In this document: piece after piece, positions 9,240 to 18,054 of the stretch
Layout: every line of letters starts with the position of its first letter
Numbering within the stretch: position 1 is the first letter of the stretch
Assembly: GCF_042678145.1 (NCBI RefSeq)
Contig: NZ_JBHUDG010000050.1
Location: 124,001-188,000, forward strand
DNA length: 64,000 bases
Direction of reading: 5' to 3'
Source: Pseudopedobacter beijingensis
Lineage (GTDB): Bacteria; Bacteroidota; Bacteroidia; Sphingobacteriales; Sphingobacteriaceae
Position numbers and translations under genes: made by a program
Notes under the pieces: generated by a model
The model's input: the letters and a program-made list of their open reading frames with translations, nothing else
Database searches by the model: none
What the model was told of the DNA's origin: nothing

Positions 9240-10553
9240 TTATCTTAACTGTAATTTCCCAGTTTTACTGCTACCGTTACCCTCTACTTTTATAATGTAC
9301 TGCCCTGCGGATATTTTCTCTCTTAAAGCAAGTGTTAATGTATTGCTTCCTTTATCTAATAAATATTGCTGACTGTATACTTTTCTTCCTGAAATATCGT
9401 AAACCTGAATATTGAAAGTTCCTCCTTTTACATCTTCTAATTTTATATTCAACTCGTTATAAGCTGGGTTTGGGTATAAGATTAAATCTTTAGAAGAAGA
9501 AACCAGGCCAAAGCTTACAGCGATTAAGCCTTTCTCTTGGGCCGCTCCATCTTTGTCATACTGAATAAGTTTATAATAATTTATCCCGGTTACAGGTTGG
9601 TTATGGTAAATAGCATAGTTATTTACCTGACCGGAGGTACCTTTACCTTCTATTCTTTCCAAAAAATCAAACGATTTACCATCTTTTGAGTATAATACCT
9701 CAAAATGGCTATTAGTGGTTTCTGATAACGTAACCCAGTTTAAACGCACTGTATTGTTTTCTACTTCCCCTTTAAAATACTTTAAATCTACAGGTGCGGT
9801 TGTAACTACTTCAGCTATAAAATTATCAATAGCAAAGCTGGGCATATTATCTGAAGGATCAGGACGTGTTCCTGAGATATGTTTTGTGATCCATCTTAAA
9901 TGAACAATAGCTTTACCGCTACACTCGGCAGGTAAAACAAAAGAAACCGTTTGCTGATTTGCCGGAATTGATCCTGATGTCTGTTGATTGGTACCGTTTT
10001 TTATTGTCTCATCAATATTTATAAAATCTCCTGTGTCGCCAATTCTGTATTGAAGTGCTAAAGCCAACATAAAATCGTTGGTAGTACCATCATATAAATT
10101 GCGTATCACCATTGCATCAAAAGAGATTTTAACGCTTTTCCCTGTAGGCACAGATGTAGTGCTTAAAGCTGCATAAATAGCAAAATCTGAGCTGGTACCA
10201 TTTTTAAAACCTAATCTCTGACCAAAAGTATAGACAGAGGCTGTTGTTGTAGCTGCCGATCCCCCTATATTAAGTTTAGCAATACTATTAGTCGTCGGGC
10301 TCTCTATAATACGAGGATTAGGTAATCCTCCTTGTTGAACGGCACCTATATTCCATACCCCCCACCCAGAGGGATATATATCAGTTCCGCTTGTCCCAGT
10401 TATCCCATTAAAATTCTGTACGTAAGGTTCCTCTTCCGTTATTTCTATAGGAGAAAGAGAAGTTGGTCTGATTGTTTGCGAACTCACAAAGCTTGCGGCA
10501 CCTATTATCAACACAAATGATAAAACACTCTTTTTTAGTAAATTAGTTGTCAT
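9240..10553 (-). CDS. Secreted protein: shared ~200-residue module plus T9SS sorting domain (paralogue)
   Basis: Protein of 437 residues and a full-length paralogue of the gene 16 bp downstream. It has a signal peptide (1-25), the module (~44-255, starting YVQNFNGI and ending PSFAIDNF), an Ig-like spacer, and a T9SS tail (LYPNPAYNELNI to KTGKLQLR). The spacer and tail are more alike between the two genes than the modules, suggesting recent tandem duplication with module divergence. No enzyme motif is present. It is probably surface-displayed, and binding of the same glycan the locus degrades is possible but unproven. Confidence 0.75.
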   Translation of the reverse strand: MTTNLLKKSVLSFVLIIGAASFVSSQTIRPTSLSPIEITEEEPYVQNFNGITGTSGTDIYPSGWGVWNIGAVQQGGLPNPRIIESPTTNSIAKLNIGGSAATTTASVYTFGQRLGFKNGTSSDFAIYAALSTTSVPTGKSVKISFDAMVIRNLYDGTTNDFMLALALQYRIGDTGDFINIDETIKNGTNQQTSGSIPANQQTVSFVLPAECSGKAIVHLRWITKHISGTRPDPSDNMPSFAIDNFIAEVVTTAPVDLKYFKGEVENNTVRLNWVTLSETTNSHFEVLYSKDGKSFDFLERIEGKGTSGQVNNYAIYHNQPVTGINYYKLIQYDKDGAAQEKGLIAVSFGLVSSSKDLILYPNPAYNELNIKLEDVKGGTFNIQVYDISGRKVYSQQYLLDKGSNTLTLALREKISAGQYIIKVEGNGSSKTGKLQLR

Positions 10554-10589
10554 AATTTATCTTTTTAGGTTCAACAATAAAAACAATAT

Positions 10590-10620
10590 AGAAGCAAGGC
10601 TGGTTAAAAACCTTGCCTCT
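10590..10620 (-). terminator. Hairpin terminator/attenuator after the 249-residue gene
   Basis: A 10-bp stem (one G-U pair) spans 10590-10599 and 10611-10620 with an 11-nt loop. On the minus strand it is followed by a T-rich run. It lies between two same-strand operon genes, so it may be a partial terminator that lowers expression of the downstream enzymes relative to susCD. Confidence 0.55.
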
Positions 10621-10641
10621 ATAACTTAATTTTATAAGCAG

Positions 10642-11391
10642 TTATTTTTGTACTTCTGCGACAAAGTTGTCTATAGCAAAGCTTGGTAGACTTGCTGTAT
10701 CTTCTGGAATTGCACCGGATATATGCTTAGTAATCCAACGTAGCTGAATAACTGGTTTTCCTGCACATTCATCTGGTAAAATAAAGGAAACTGTTTTTTG
10801 TACGGCTGGTATTCCTCCGGTCTCTCTTATAGTTGCATTATTTTGGATAGCTTCATCAATTGTTTTGAAGTCACCTGTGCTTCCTATTCTGTATTGCAAA
10901 GCCAGCGCATTGATAAGATTACCTCCTGCAGCACCATATAGGTTACGCATAACCAATGCATCAAACGTCACTTTTATCTTTTTAGAAGCAGGAACAGACG
11001 AAGTATTAAATGACGCATAAATCCCTACATCTGAAGAACGACCATTTTTAAATCCCAATCGTTTGTTAAAAGTATATACTGAAGCTACTGTAGTAGCTGC
11101 ACTGCCAGACATAAATAGTTTAAGCATATTCTCTTTTTCAGGAGCTTCTCTAACACGGGGATTGTTGTTTTGTTGATGTCCTTGCTGTATAGCACCTACA
11201 TTCCAAGCTCCCCAACCTGACGGATATTTCCCATCTCTTACCCCATCAAAGTTTTGGACATATGCTGCATTTTCTTTTATTTCAATAGGTTCGAGTGCAT
11301 CGGGTCGTATTGTCTGAGCATACACAAAACTTGTTAAACCTGATGTTAACACAAGCGCCAACGCACTTTTCTTAGAAAAAATAGATCTCAT
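10642..11391 (-). CDS. Secreted protein made only of the shared module
   Basis: Protein of 249 residues with a signal peptide (1-26, cleavage near VYAQ). The remainder is a single copy of the locus module (YVQNFDGVRDGKYPSGWGAWN to PSFAIDNFVAEV). It stops just after the module, without the Ig spacer or T9SS tail seen in the two downstream paralogues. It is therefore the minimal form of the domain and probably periplasmic or secreted. It lies next to the SusC/SusD/fasciclin cluster, where surface glycan-binding proteins usually sit, so glycan binding is a reasonable but unproven role. Confidence 0.7.
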   Translation of the reverse strand: MRSIFSKKSALALVLTSGLTSFVYAQTIRPDALEPIEIKENAAYVQNFDGVRDGKYPSGWGAWNVGAIQQGHQQNNNPRVREAPEKENMLKLFMSGSAATTVASVYTFNKRLGFKNGRSSDVGIYASFNTSSVPASKKIKVTFDALVMRNLYGAAGGNLINALALQYRIGSTGDFKTIDEAIQNNATIRETGGIPAVQKTVSFILPDECAGKPVIQLRWITKHISGAIPEDTASLPSFAIDNFVAEVQK

Positions 11392-11441
11392 AAAAGTTAT
11401 ATAATTAAATGATTAATAAGTTTAGAATTAGAAACAGTTGG

Positions 11442-12965
11442 TTATTTGATAGCCACTGCCATATTTATAATTTGATCGTATATACCTCCCTGAAAGTCTC
11501 TTGCTTCTAAAGAGAAAGCATCAGCAGCAGCTATATCATCGTTATACAAATATTTCACTACTCCCTTACGAATTTGTTCTTGAGTAAATGAGGTATTTAC
11601 GGTTGCTGGTAAACTATTAATCACCAGAAATCCTTTTTGTGGCAGAGTAGTTACTGCATAAGAAATATTCTTATCATCAGTCCCTTTAAAACGCAGATCA
11701 TCTAGTGTAAGTACCTTAACTTTACTATTTAGTGGTACCTCTACTGTATTGATATTTTCTGGAGACAGAATAGATATACCCGGATTATACATGATGATAC
11801 GGGATTTAAATTTCCCATTATTAAATTCTTTGCTTCGGAAAGAGATTCCATTATCAGCAACAGTGTAGGCTCCTATATTTATAAATGTCTTCCCCTGTTC
11901 CAGATAGGAAATATAATGTGACGAGATATCAACTTTCTGCCAGGTATTTAGCTTTCCTTTTGCATCTAATCCTCCTATGGGAACTGAACCAAATGCCGGA
12001 GCATTCCCCCAGTTGACTGCCATTTCATTAAAATCATCATTATTGCATTCATAAAAATTCACATAAGAATCTCTTGAAGAAACTTCTATTTTGTTAATGT
12101 ACACTTCTAATTTAACAGAACCTATCCTACCACCGGCATAAGTCGGAGCTTTAACGGGTAGCTGTACTAGCATTTTTTTGGCATAGGAGATGTTCACACC
12201 AGTTTCGTTCGCTAATTTTGAAGTAATCATGTCCTCGCTACCAAAGTTGGTAGATTTTCTTGCGCCATTACCCAGATAAGTATCCTTTGACACATATAAT
12301 GTATCTGTTAAATACCCTACAGCAGATTCATCAGGTTTATCTGGAAAGCTGGTACTAGCAATATAATGGGTAACCATCTTAACAACATGAGCCACCCCGT
12401 TTTTAAATTCCAGGTTTTGTGATCTTACCCCTGTACTTTGAGAATTGGATGTTTGAGAAGCATTTACTGTCAGTATATATTCATCCGAAGATGATGCTGT
12501 TCTTCTAAGATATAAACTGTCTCCACTTAAGCTGGGATATGAGTTTGTTTGCCCAATATTCAGGTCAAAAGACCTTACTCTTGTATCTATTATAGTATTG
12601 AGTAAAAAATTCTTAAGTACAATAGGCGGAACATCACCGATATTACTGTACCCCAGATTATTGATAAATGTTTTTAAACTGGCATTTTGAGGAATAATAA
12701 CTGTTAGATTGACATTATTATCATCAAATAAAGACCTTAAACCGGCTTGTTCTACTGCCCTTCCGTACAAACCTATATTTGTCGAATCGTTTTCATGGAA
12801 ATTATTCTCTGATAAATACTCCCACATAGTTTTGTCTAACAATTGGTATCCGGCTGGATTATGTTCTGTTTTTGCATCTTTTAATAGAGAAAACTTCTCA
12901 CAAGAAGACATACATACAATTATTACCGCAACAAAAACACTTTGTATAAATTTTAATCTTTTCAT
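11442..12965 (-). CDS. Lipoprotein with fasciclin-like, DNRLRE and CSPG/cadherin-like domains
   Basis: Protein of 507 residues. The lipobox ends at Cys22 (CMSSC). Residues ~45-200 resemble a fasciclin (FAS1) domain (LFDDNNVNLTVIIPQNASLKTF, followed later by NGVAHVVKMV). Residues ~215-390 look like a DNRLRE/disaggregatase-type beta-sandwich (DTYLGNG, STNFGSEDMI, INIGAYTV). The C-terminal ~100 residues contain a CSPG/cadherin-3-like pattern (FTQEQIRKGVVKYLYNDD). It starts 11 bp downstream of susD, the usual place for the surface glycan-binding lipoprotein (SusE/F or SGBP). That position supports an outer-membrane glycan-capture role. Confidence 0.7.
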   Translation of the reverse strand: MKRLKFIQSVFVAVIIVCMSSCEKFSLLKDAKTEHNPAGYQLLDKTMWEYLSENNFHENDSTNIGLYGRAVEQAGLRSLFDDNNVNLTVIIPQNASLKTFINNLGYSNIGDVPPIVLKNFLLNTIIDTRVRSFDLNIGQTNSYPSLSGDSLYLRRTASSSDEYILTVNASQTSNSQSTGVRSQNLEFKNGVAHVVKMVTHYIASTSFPDKPDESAVGYLTDTLYVSKDTYLGNGARKSTNFGSEDMITSKLANETGVNISYAKKMLVQLPVKAPTYAGGRIGSVKLEVYINKIEVSSRDSYVNFYECNNDDFNEMAVNWGNAPAFGSVPIGGLDAKGKLNTWQKVDISSHYISYLEQGKTFINIGAYTVADNGISFRSKEFNNGKFKSRIIMYNPGISILSPENINTVEVPLNSKVKVLTLDDLRFKGTDDKNISYAVTTLPQKGFLVINSLPATVNTSFTQEQIRKGVVKYLYNDDIAAADAFSLEARDFQGGIYDQIINMAVAIK

Positions 12966-12976
12966 AACGCTTTCGT

Positions 12977-14467
12977 TTATTTGTAATACTCATTTTGTTC
13001 TATTAGGGGGTTTTGCCTAATAATATTCAGGTTAATAGGAAACAGTATATTTTCCTGACTTTTAAGCCCGTTAATAGATTCCATTTTAGAGATAGCTTTA
13101 CCTGTTCTTACCAAATCAAACCACCGTTTTCCTTCAAAACAAAGCTCTTTTCTACGCTCCTCAAGTATAACCTCATGCGCATCAGCAATTGTCATAGCCT
13201 TAAAATTAGATTCTGTAGTACTTCCAGTTGGACCTGTCAAATTATTATTAGAAGTATTTGTAGCACTAGCTACGCCAAAAACTCTTTCTCTTACTCTTTT
13301 TAACAATGTCCAGGCTCCATTTAAATCACCTTTTAAAACCAATGCTTCTGCTCTTAATAAAATGATATCCGCCAAACGGTATAAAATCACATTTTTATCA
13401 TTCTCTTTTGCTCTGTCAAAGGTGCCCTTAGGAAACATCTTGAATATTTGGCTTTCTGATTTAAAATTGTTTCTCAGCCTTAAATCAGTTGATGAAAATA
13501 TAGAGACAAATGCAGGGTGCACATAGTAAAACACTACAGCAGAACCACCTCCAAATAATGATGCTAACCCTGAGTTTGTTCCCTCAGCATAACTAAAGGC
13601 TATTTCAAATATGGACTCTGCGCTAAATCCTTCAATAAACATTTTAGCATATTCCGTATTGTCTATATCTACATGTGGTTTTGAGAAAAAATCGATAGAC
13701 GAATCATAAAGATTGGCCAACTTGTATTGAGTGGTATTACTTAAAATTCTATTCGAGGTTATTAATGCACTATCCAGTTTATTTCGCCACATATAATAAT
13801 CTGTGAGCATAGCATCTATAGCTCCTTTAGTTAAAGTTGCCCTTGTTTTTCTGTTATCAGTATAAGAGGCGGGTAACAGCGGTTGTGCTCTTAATAAGTC
13901 TGTAGAGATTTGATTGTACACCTGTAAAGTATCTGTACGAGTTCTTTTAAAAGCATTAATATCTCCATCGTACTCTACCGGATCTGTTACCAATGGTACA
14001 TTCCCCCATACTTTTACCATCCACAGATAACATAATGCTCTTAAACCTAAAGCCTGACCCAAAATTCTATTATATTCTGCATCTTTATTTACATACAAAC
14101 CTTTAGCTTTCATCTCCTGCACATTTTTAATTATAAGATTCACCTGTCCTATAACTCTATAAAAATTCCCCCAGTCTGTATATGCATAATCTGCATTTAA
14201 TGTATTATTGGCTAATGCATAAGTACCCGCATTATATAATTTAACATCCAGGTTATCTGCTCTGGCTTCTCCATAAGTTATAAACTCTGTATTAAGTGTT
14301 GTTTGCAATCTGAAATAAGCTCCATTCAACGCTGCGCTTGCTTGCGCCGGTTCATTCCAGAAGTTCTGATACGAGTATCCTGTTATAGGTTCTTTATCTA
14401 AAACAGATTCACAGGAACAACAGATTAACAGACATACACTTAAAAATATATTCGATATCTTTTTCAT
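12977..14467 (-). CDS. susD: SusD/RagB-family outer-membrane glycan-binding lipoprotein
   Basis: Protein of 496 residues with an N-terminal lipobox cluster (ICCSC, ~16-19). It shows the SusD/RagB pattern: an N-terminal SusD-like region (NFWNEPAQASAALNGAY), TPR-like helices in the middle, and the conserved C-terminal block LADIILLRAEAL...ILEERRKELCFEGKRWFDLVRTGK. SusD caps the SusC channel at the cell surface and delivers oligosaccharide. It begins 4 bp after the susC stop, the classical order. The glycan cannot be predicted from the sequence. Confidence 0.95.
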   Translation of the reverse strand: MKKISNIFLSVCLLICCSCESVLDKEPITGYSYQNFWNEPAQASAALNGAYFRLQTTLNTEFITYGEARADNLDVKLYNAGTYALANNTLNADYAYTDWGNFYRVIGQVNLIIKNVQEMKAKGLYVNKDAEYNRILGQALGLRALCYLWMVKVWGNVPLVTDPVEYDGDINAFKRTRTDTLQVYNQISTDLLRAQPLLPASYTDNRKTRATLTKGAIDAMLTDYYMWRNKLDSALITSNRILSNTTQYKLANLYDSSIDFFSKPHVDIDNTEYAKMFIEGFSAESIFEIAFSYAEGTNSGLASLFGGGSAVVFYYVHPAFVSIFSSTDLRLRNNFKSESQIFKMFPKGTFDRAKENDKNVILYRLADIILLRAEALVLKGDLNGAWTLLKRVRERVFGVASATNTSNNNLTGPTGSTTESNFKAMTIADAHEVILEERRKELCFEGKRWFDLVRTGKAISKMESINGLKSQENILFPINLNIIRQNPLIEQNEYYK

Positions 14468-14471
14468 TTTA

Positions 14472-17400
14472 CTAAAACTTTATGTTTAGAGATAGGTTAT
14501 ACGATCTGCTTTTAGGAAAAGCACCGTTGTCTACACCAAATCCAAATGGATTAACACCAGCACTCACTTCAGGGTCATAACCTGTATAGCTTCCAAAAGT
14601 CAACAGGTTTTGTGCGTTAATTCCAATGTTGGCACTTGCCATGTTCAGCTTTTTTGTGATACTGGTCGGCAAATTATAGCTTAGTGCTATATTCTGTAAC
14701 CTGATAAATGAGCCGTCTTCGATAAAAAGACTACTTACCGCATAATTCTGCATCGGGTCTCCTAAAACCAGTCTTGGTATATCGGTAACATCTCCTTGTT
14801 TTTTCCACCTGCGCAGTTGTTTGTCAGAATAATTTGGTTCCCATTGGTTACTATCCTGGTTTCTCCACAACTGATTAAATATCTTGTTGCCGAAAACATA
14901 ATTAACAAAAACGTTTAACGTAAATCTTTTGTATTCAAACTTGTTTTGTAAACCGCCAAAAGCTTTAGGAGTAGGATTACCTATAATTTGCCAATCGTTA
15001 ATATCAATAACACCGTCATTATTAACATCTTCAAATATGACATCTCCTCCTTTATAAATATCTCCATTCACAGATCCTTTCCTATATTGGGACGAAACCC
15101 CATTATGGTCTATGTAGACATTATCTTCATCACGAGCATACACTCCAAGAGCCTTATAACCATAGAAAACACCTACTGCTTCCCCTACTCTTGCTAAACT
15201 GTAGGCATTCGGACGATAGTCTTCTCCGCCCGGTAAAGAGGTTACCGTATTTTTATTGGTGCCAAAAGTAAATGTTGATGTCCATTTTACGCCTTTATTG
15301 AGGACTACTCCATTAATATCAAATTCAAATCCTTTATTACTTAAATCACCTAAATTAAAGGGCATACTATTATACCCTGTTTGGGAAGGTATTAGCACAT
15401 TAAACAACAAGTCATAGCTATTCTTTACATAATAATCTGCTGTAAAATTTAACCTTCCTTTTAGAAAAGATAAATCAGCTCCTATATCCAATTGTCGGGT
15501 AGTTTCCCATTTAAGATCCTTATTGGGCATAGTATTAACTGTTAAAGCAACCTCTTCCAAATAAGAACCAGCTCTTCCAATAGCCCCTTGTGATGCATAA
15601 TTACCTATAAATTGGTTTCCTGTCACCCCATAACTGGCTCTTATTTTACCATCATATAACCATTTATAAGCTTTCATGAATTTTTCCTGAGAAAACCGCC
15701 ACCCTCCTGATACTGATGGGAAATATGCATTTCTGTTATCTTCTCCAAAACGAGATGAACCATCTCTGCGCATTACAAATGAAGCAAGGTATTTTCCTTT
15801 ATAATTATAGTTAAGTCTTGTGAAATAAGAGAGCAAGGCATTTTCTTGCATATTTTGACTAAAAGTCCTGATTCTTGCGGAACCATTTATAGAAGTAATT
15901 TGATTATCAATATTGTCAAGCCCCCTTACATAAGTAGAGTTAGTTTTAACCAATCTGTAAGACTGACCTAATAATGCTGTTAAATTATGACCCCCTTTTA
16001 TTTTTTTAGTATAGGTCAATGTATTAGACTGATCAAATAAAGTGGTCATTTCTGGGCGATAATCACTATAAGTTGGTGTTGCAGAAGAACTTGGTGACAG
16101 TATAGGAGGCCAATAATAAAATGCCTCTGTATCACTAACATTTAATGCAAAAACAGTTTTGAAATCTAAGCCTTTAATAATATTTACTCCTACTTCTTGT
16201 CGTCCTATAAAATTCCATCGTTTTATATCGTTGGTTTCATATTGTACCCTGGCAATAGGATTGGCTTTAGACCCCTCAAATAGAGGTATTAATTGCCCTG
16301 TAATAGGATCATAAGGCGAATAAACCGGCATAGTGGTGAGATACCTAAAAACAACCCCATTATCCTGCCTATTGTATTGGAAATTGGAAAGATTAAAACT
16401 TGTTGTCCCACGGATAGACTTATTGAGTTTATAATTAACCTTTGCTGTTCCAAAAACCTGCCTATATTTTGTTTCTATCATCACAGGAGGTAAATTTCTG
16501 TACCCCACACTAACAAAGTAGTCTACATTTTTTTCTTTCGAACTCCCCCCAATACTAAAATCAAATTTTTGCTGATAAGTGGTTCTGTACATAATATCCT
16601 GCCAGTTATAGGAATTACGGTAATAGGGATGTAACGAGTCATATAAAGGAATACGATCTTTAGGGGTCCCTCTAGCATTCAGATTAGCTTCATAGTTAGC
16701 TTCACGAAACTGCGCAGCATTAAGAACTCCTATTTTTCTGGAAATTTCAACAAAACTGCTATTATATGAAAAATTAATAGTTGGTTTTTTAAATGTTGAA
16801 CCACTTTTTGTAGTAATTAAAATTACACCATTAGAAGCCATTGCACCATAAATAGAGGCTGTTCCGGCATCTTTCAATACTTCAATGGAGGCTATATCTG
16901 ATGGGTTGATATCATTTAATGGACTAAAACTGGCGCCGTCTTCAGAGAGAGACGTAAAAGCTGTATTTTCCATAATTACTCCATCAATAATATACAAGGG
17001 TTGGCTTGCCCCATTTATGGATGATACTCCCCTTAATGTTATATTAGCTCCAGCTCCAGGTTCTCCTGAATTGGTAGTTATCTGTAACCCTGCAATTTTC
17101 CCCTGCATACTTGTTACCAAAGAACCTCCGGCAAATTGGTCCATTTGTTCTTCTTTTATAGAAGATACCGCTCCCGTAAGCTCTCTTTTAGATTGAGTAC
17201 CATACCCTACTACTACTACCTCTTCCAATTTTTTAAAGGTTTTTCTCATGGATACATTAATCACATTCTTGTTTCCTACAGTGACTTCTGAGTTATCAAA
17301 ACCCATAATTGAGAAAACCAATATGGAGCCTTCCTCAGGCACTTTTATAGAGTATCCTCCGTCTACATTAGTTTGAGCATAAGTCTTTGTATTTTTAACT

Positions 17401-17876
17401 GCAATAAGAACTCCTGGCAAAACCTCTCCCGTATCGTCAGATACTATTCCGGTTATAGTTTTTGGTAATTGCTTGATACTGTTTAAGGTGTTTACCTCTG
17501 TTTTTATCCCTCGCTTGTAACTAATTGCTATAGTTTTTTCCTTCATAAAATAGGTTAACGATAGCGGAGTTAATACACTTTCTAAAACATCTTCCAGAGA
17601 TTTATTATCTGCATTAACGGAAACTAATGTATTAGGTCTTACATAACGATCATTATATATAATCAGATATCCTGTTTGTTTCTCTATAGTTTCCAGAATT
17701 TTGGTTAAAGGTTGGCTTTTAACTTTTAATGTAACTGTTTGCGACAGTGATGCAGCACTTATATGCAAGCAAAAACATAGCAATAACAATGATGTTAGCT
17801 TCATAATTCGCAATAATTGGTTAGACTCACTAGATCTTTTTTGACAGCCTAATGAGCGAATAACATAATTTATCAT
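14472..17876 (-). CDS. susC: SusC/RagA-family TonB-dependent transporter with STN signalling domain
   Basis: Protein of 1134 residues. A signal peptide starts at M25 (MKLTSLLLL); M25 (17804) is an alternative start. Residues ~45-95 are an STN (secretin/TonB N-terminal) domain (LTKILETIEKQTGYLIIYND), marking a transducer that talks to an anti-sigma factor. A CarboxypepD_reg-like domain (~140-215) and a TonB plug (VVGYGTQSKRELTGAVSSI) follow. The barrel ends with an aromatic C-terminus (LSLNIKF). It imports oligosaccharides with SusD and probably signals through the FecR and ECF sigma proteins encoded immediately upstream. Confidence 0.95.
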   Translation of the reverse strand: MINYVIRSLGCQKRSSESNQLLRIMKLTSLLLLCFCLHISAASLSQTVTLKVKSQPLTKILETIEKQTGYLIIYNDRYVRPNTLVSVNADNKSLEDVLESVLTPLSLTYFMKEKTIAISYKRGIKTEVNTLNSIKQLPKTITGIVSDDTGEVLPGVLIAVKNTKTYAQTNVDGGYSIKVPEEGSILVFSIMGFDNSEVTVGNKNVINVSMRKTFKKLEEVVVVGYGTQSKRELTGAVSSIKEEQMDQFAGGSLVTSMQGKIAGLQITTNSGEPGAGANITLRGVSSINGASQPLYIIDGVIMENTAFTSLSEDGASFSPLNDINPSDIASIEVLKDAGTASIYGAMASNGVILITTKSGSTFKKPTINFSYNSSFVEISRKIGVLNAAQFREANYEANLNARGTPKDRIPLYDSLHPYYRNSYNWQDIMYRTTYQQKFDFSIGGSSKEKNVDYFVSVGYRNLPPVMIETKYRQVFGTAKVNYKLNKSIRGTTSFNLSNFQYNRQDNGVVFRYLTTMPVYSPYDPITGQLIPLFEGSKANPIARVQYETNDIKRWNFIGRQEVGVNIIKGLDFKTVFALNVSDTEAFYYWPPILSPSSSATPTYSDYRPEMTTLFDQSNTLTYTKKIKGGHNLTALLGQSYRLVKTNSTYVRGLDNIDNQITSINGSARIRTFSQNMQENALLSYFTRLNYNYKGKYLASFVMRRDGSSRFGEDNRNAYFPSVSGGWRFSQEKFMKAYKWLYDGKIRASYGVTGNQFIGNYASQGAIGRAGSYLEEVALTVNTMPNKDLKWETTRQLDIGADLSFLKGRLNFTADYYVKNSYDLLFNVLIPSQTGYNSMPFNLGDLSNKGFEFDINGVVLNKGVKWTSTFTFGTNKNTVTSLPGGEDYRPNAYSLARVGEAVGVFYGYKALGVYARDEDNVYIDHNGVSSQYRKGSVNGDIYKGGDVIFEDVNNDGVIDINDWQIIGNPTPKAFGGLQNKFEYKRFTLNVFVNYVFGNKIFNQLWRNQDSNQWEPNYSDKQLRRWKKQGDVTDIPRLVLGDPMQNYAVSSLFIEDGSFIRLQNIALSYNLPTSITKKLNMASANIGINAQNLLTFGSYTGYDPEVSAGVNPFGFGVDNGAFPKSRSYNLSLNIKF

Positions 17877-17941
17877 TACGTTTGTACGTTTGGATGGTTT
17901 AAATAATATTTCGTTTAATACTTGGTCTATCCGAACAATAG

Positions 17942-17964
17942 GGGAAGTGTTAGCCGCACTTCCC
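17942..17964. other. 8-bp perfect inverted repeat in the fecR-susC gap
   Basis: GGGAAGTG at 17942-17949 and CACTTCCC at 17957-17964 form a perfect stem with a 7-nt loop, about 65 bp upstream of the susC start. No T-run follows on either strand, so it is not a typical terminator. It could be an attenuator or regulator site ahead of susC. Confidence 0.45.
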
Positions 17965-18054
17965 TTTCTTGTACTGTTTGTTTTGGTTAATACTTTATTC
18001 CCCCATACTCTATATATTTTAAATACCTATTAAATATGTTAAATGATTATTTTT

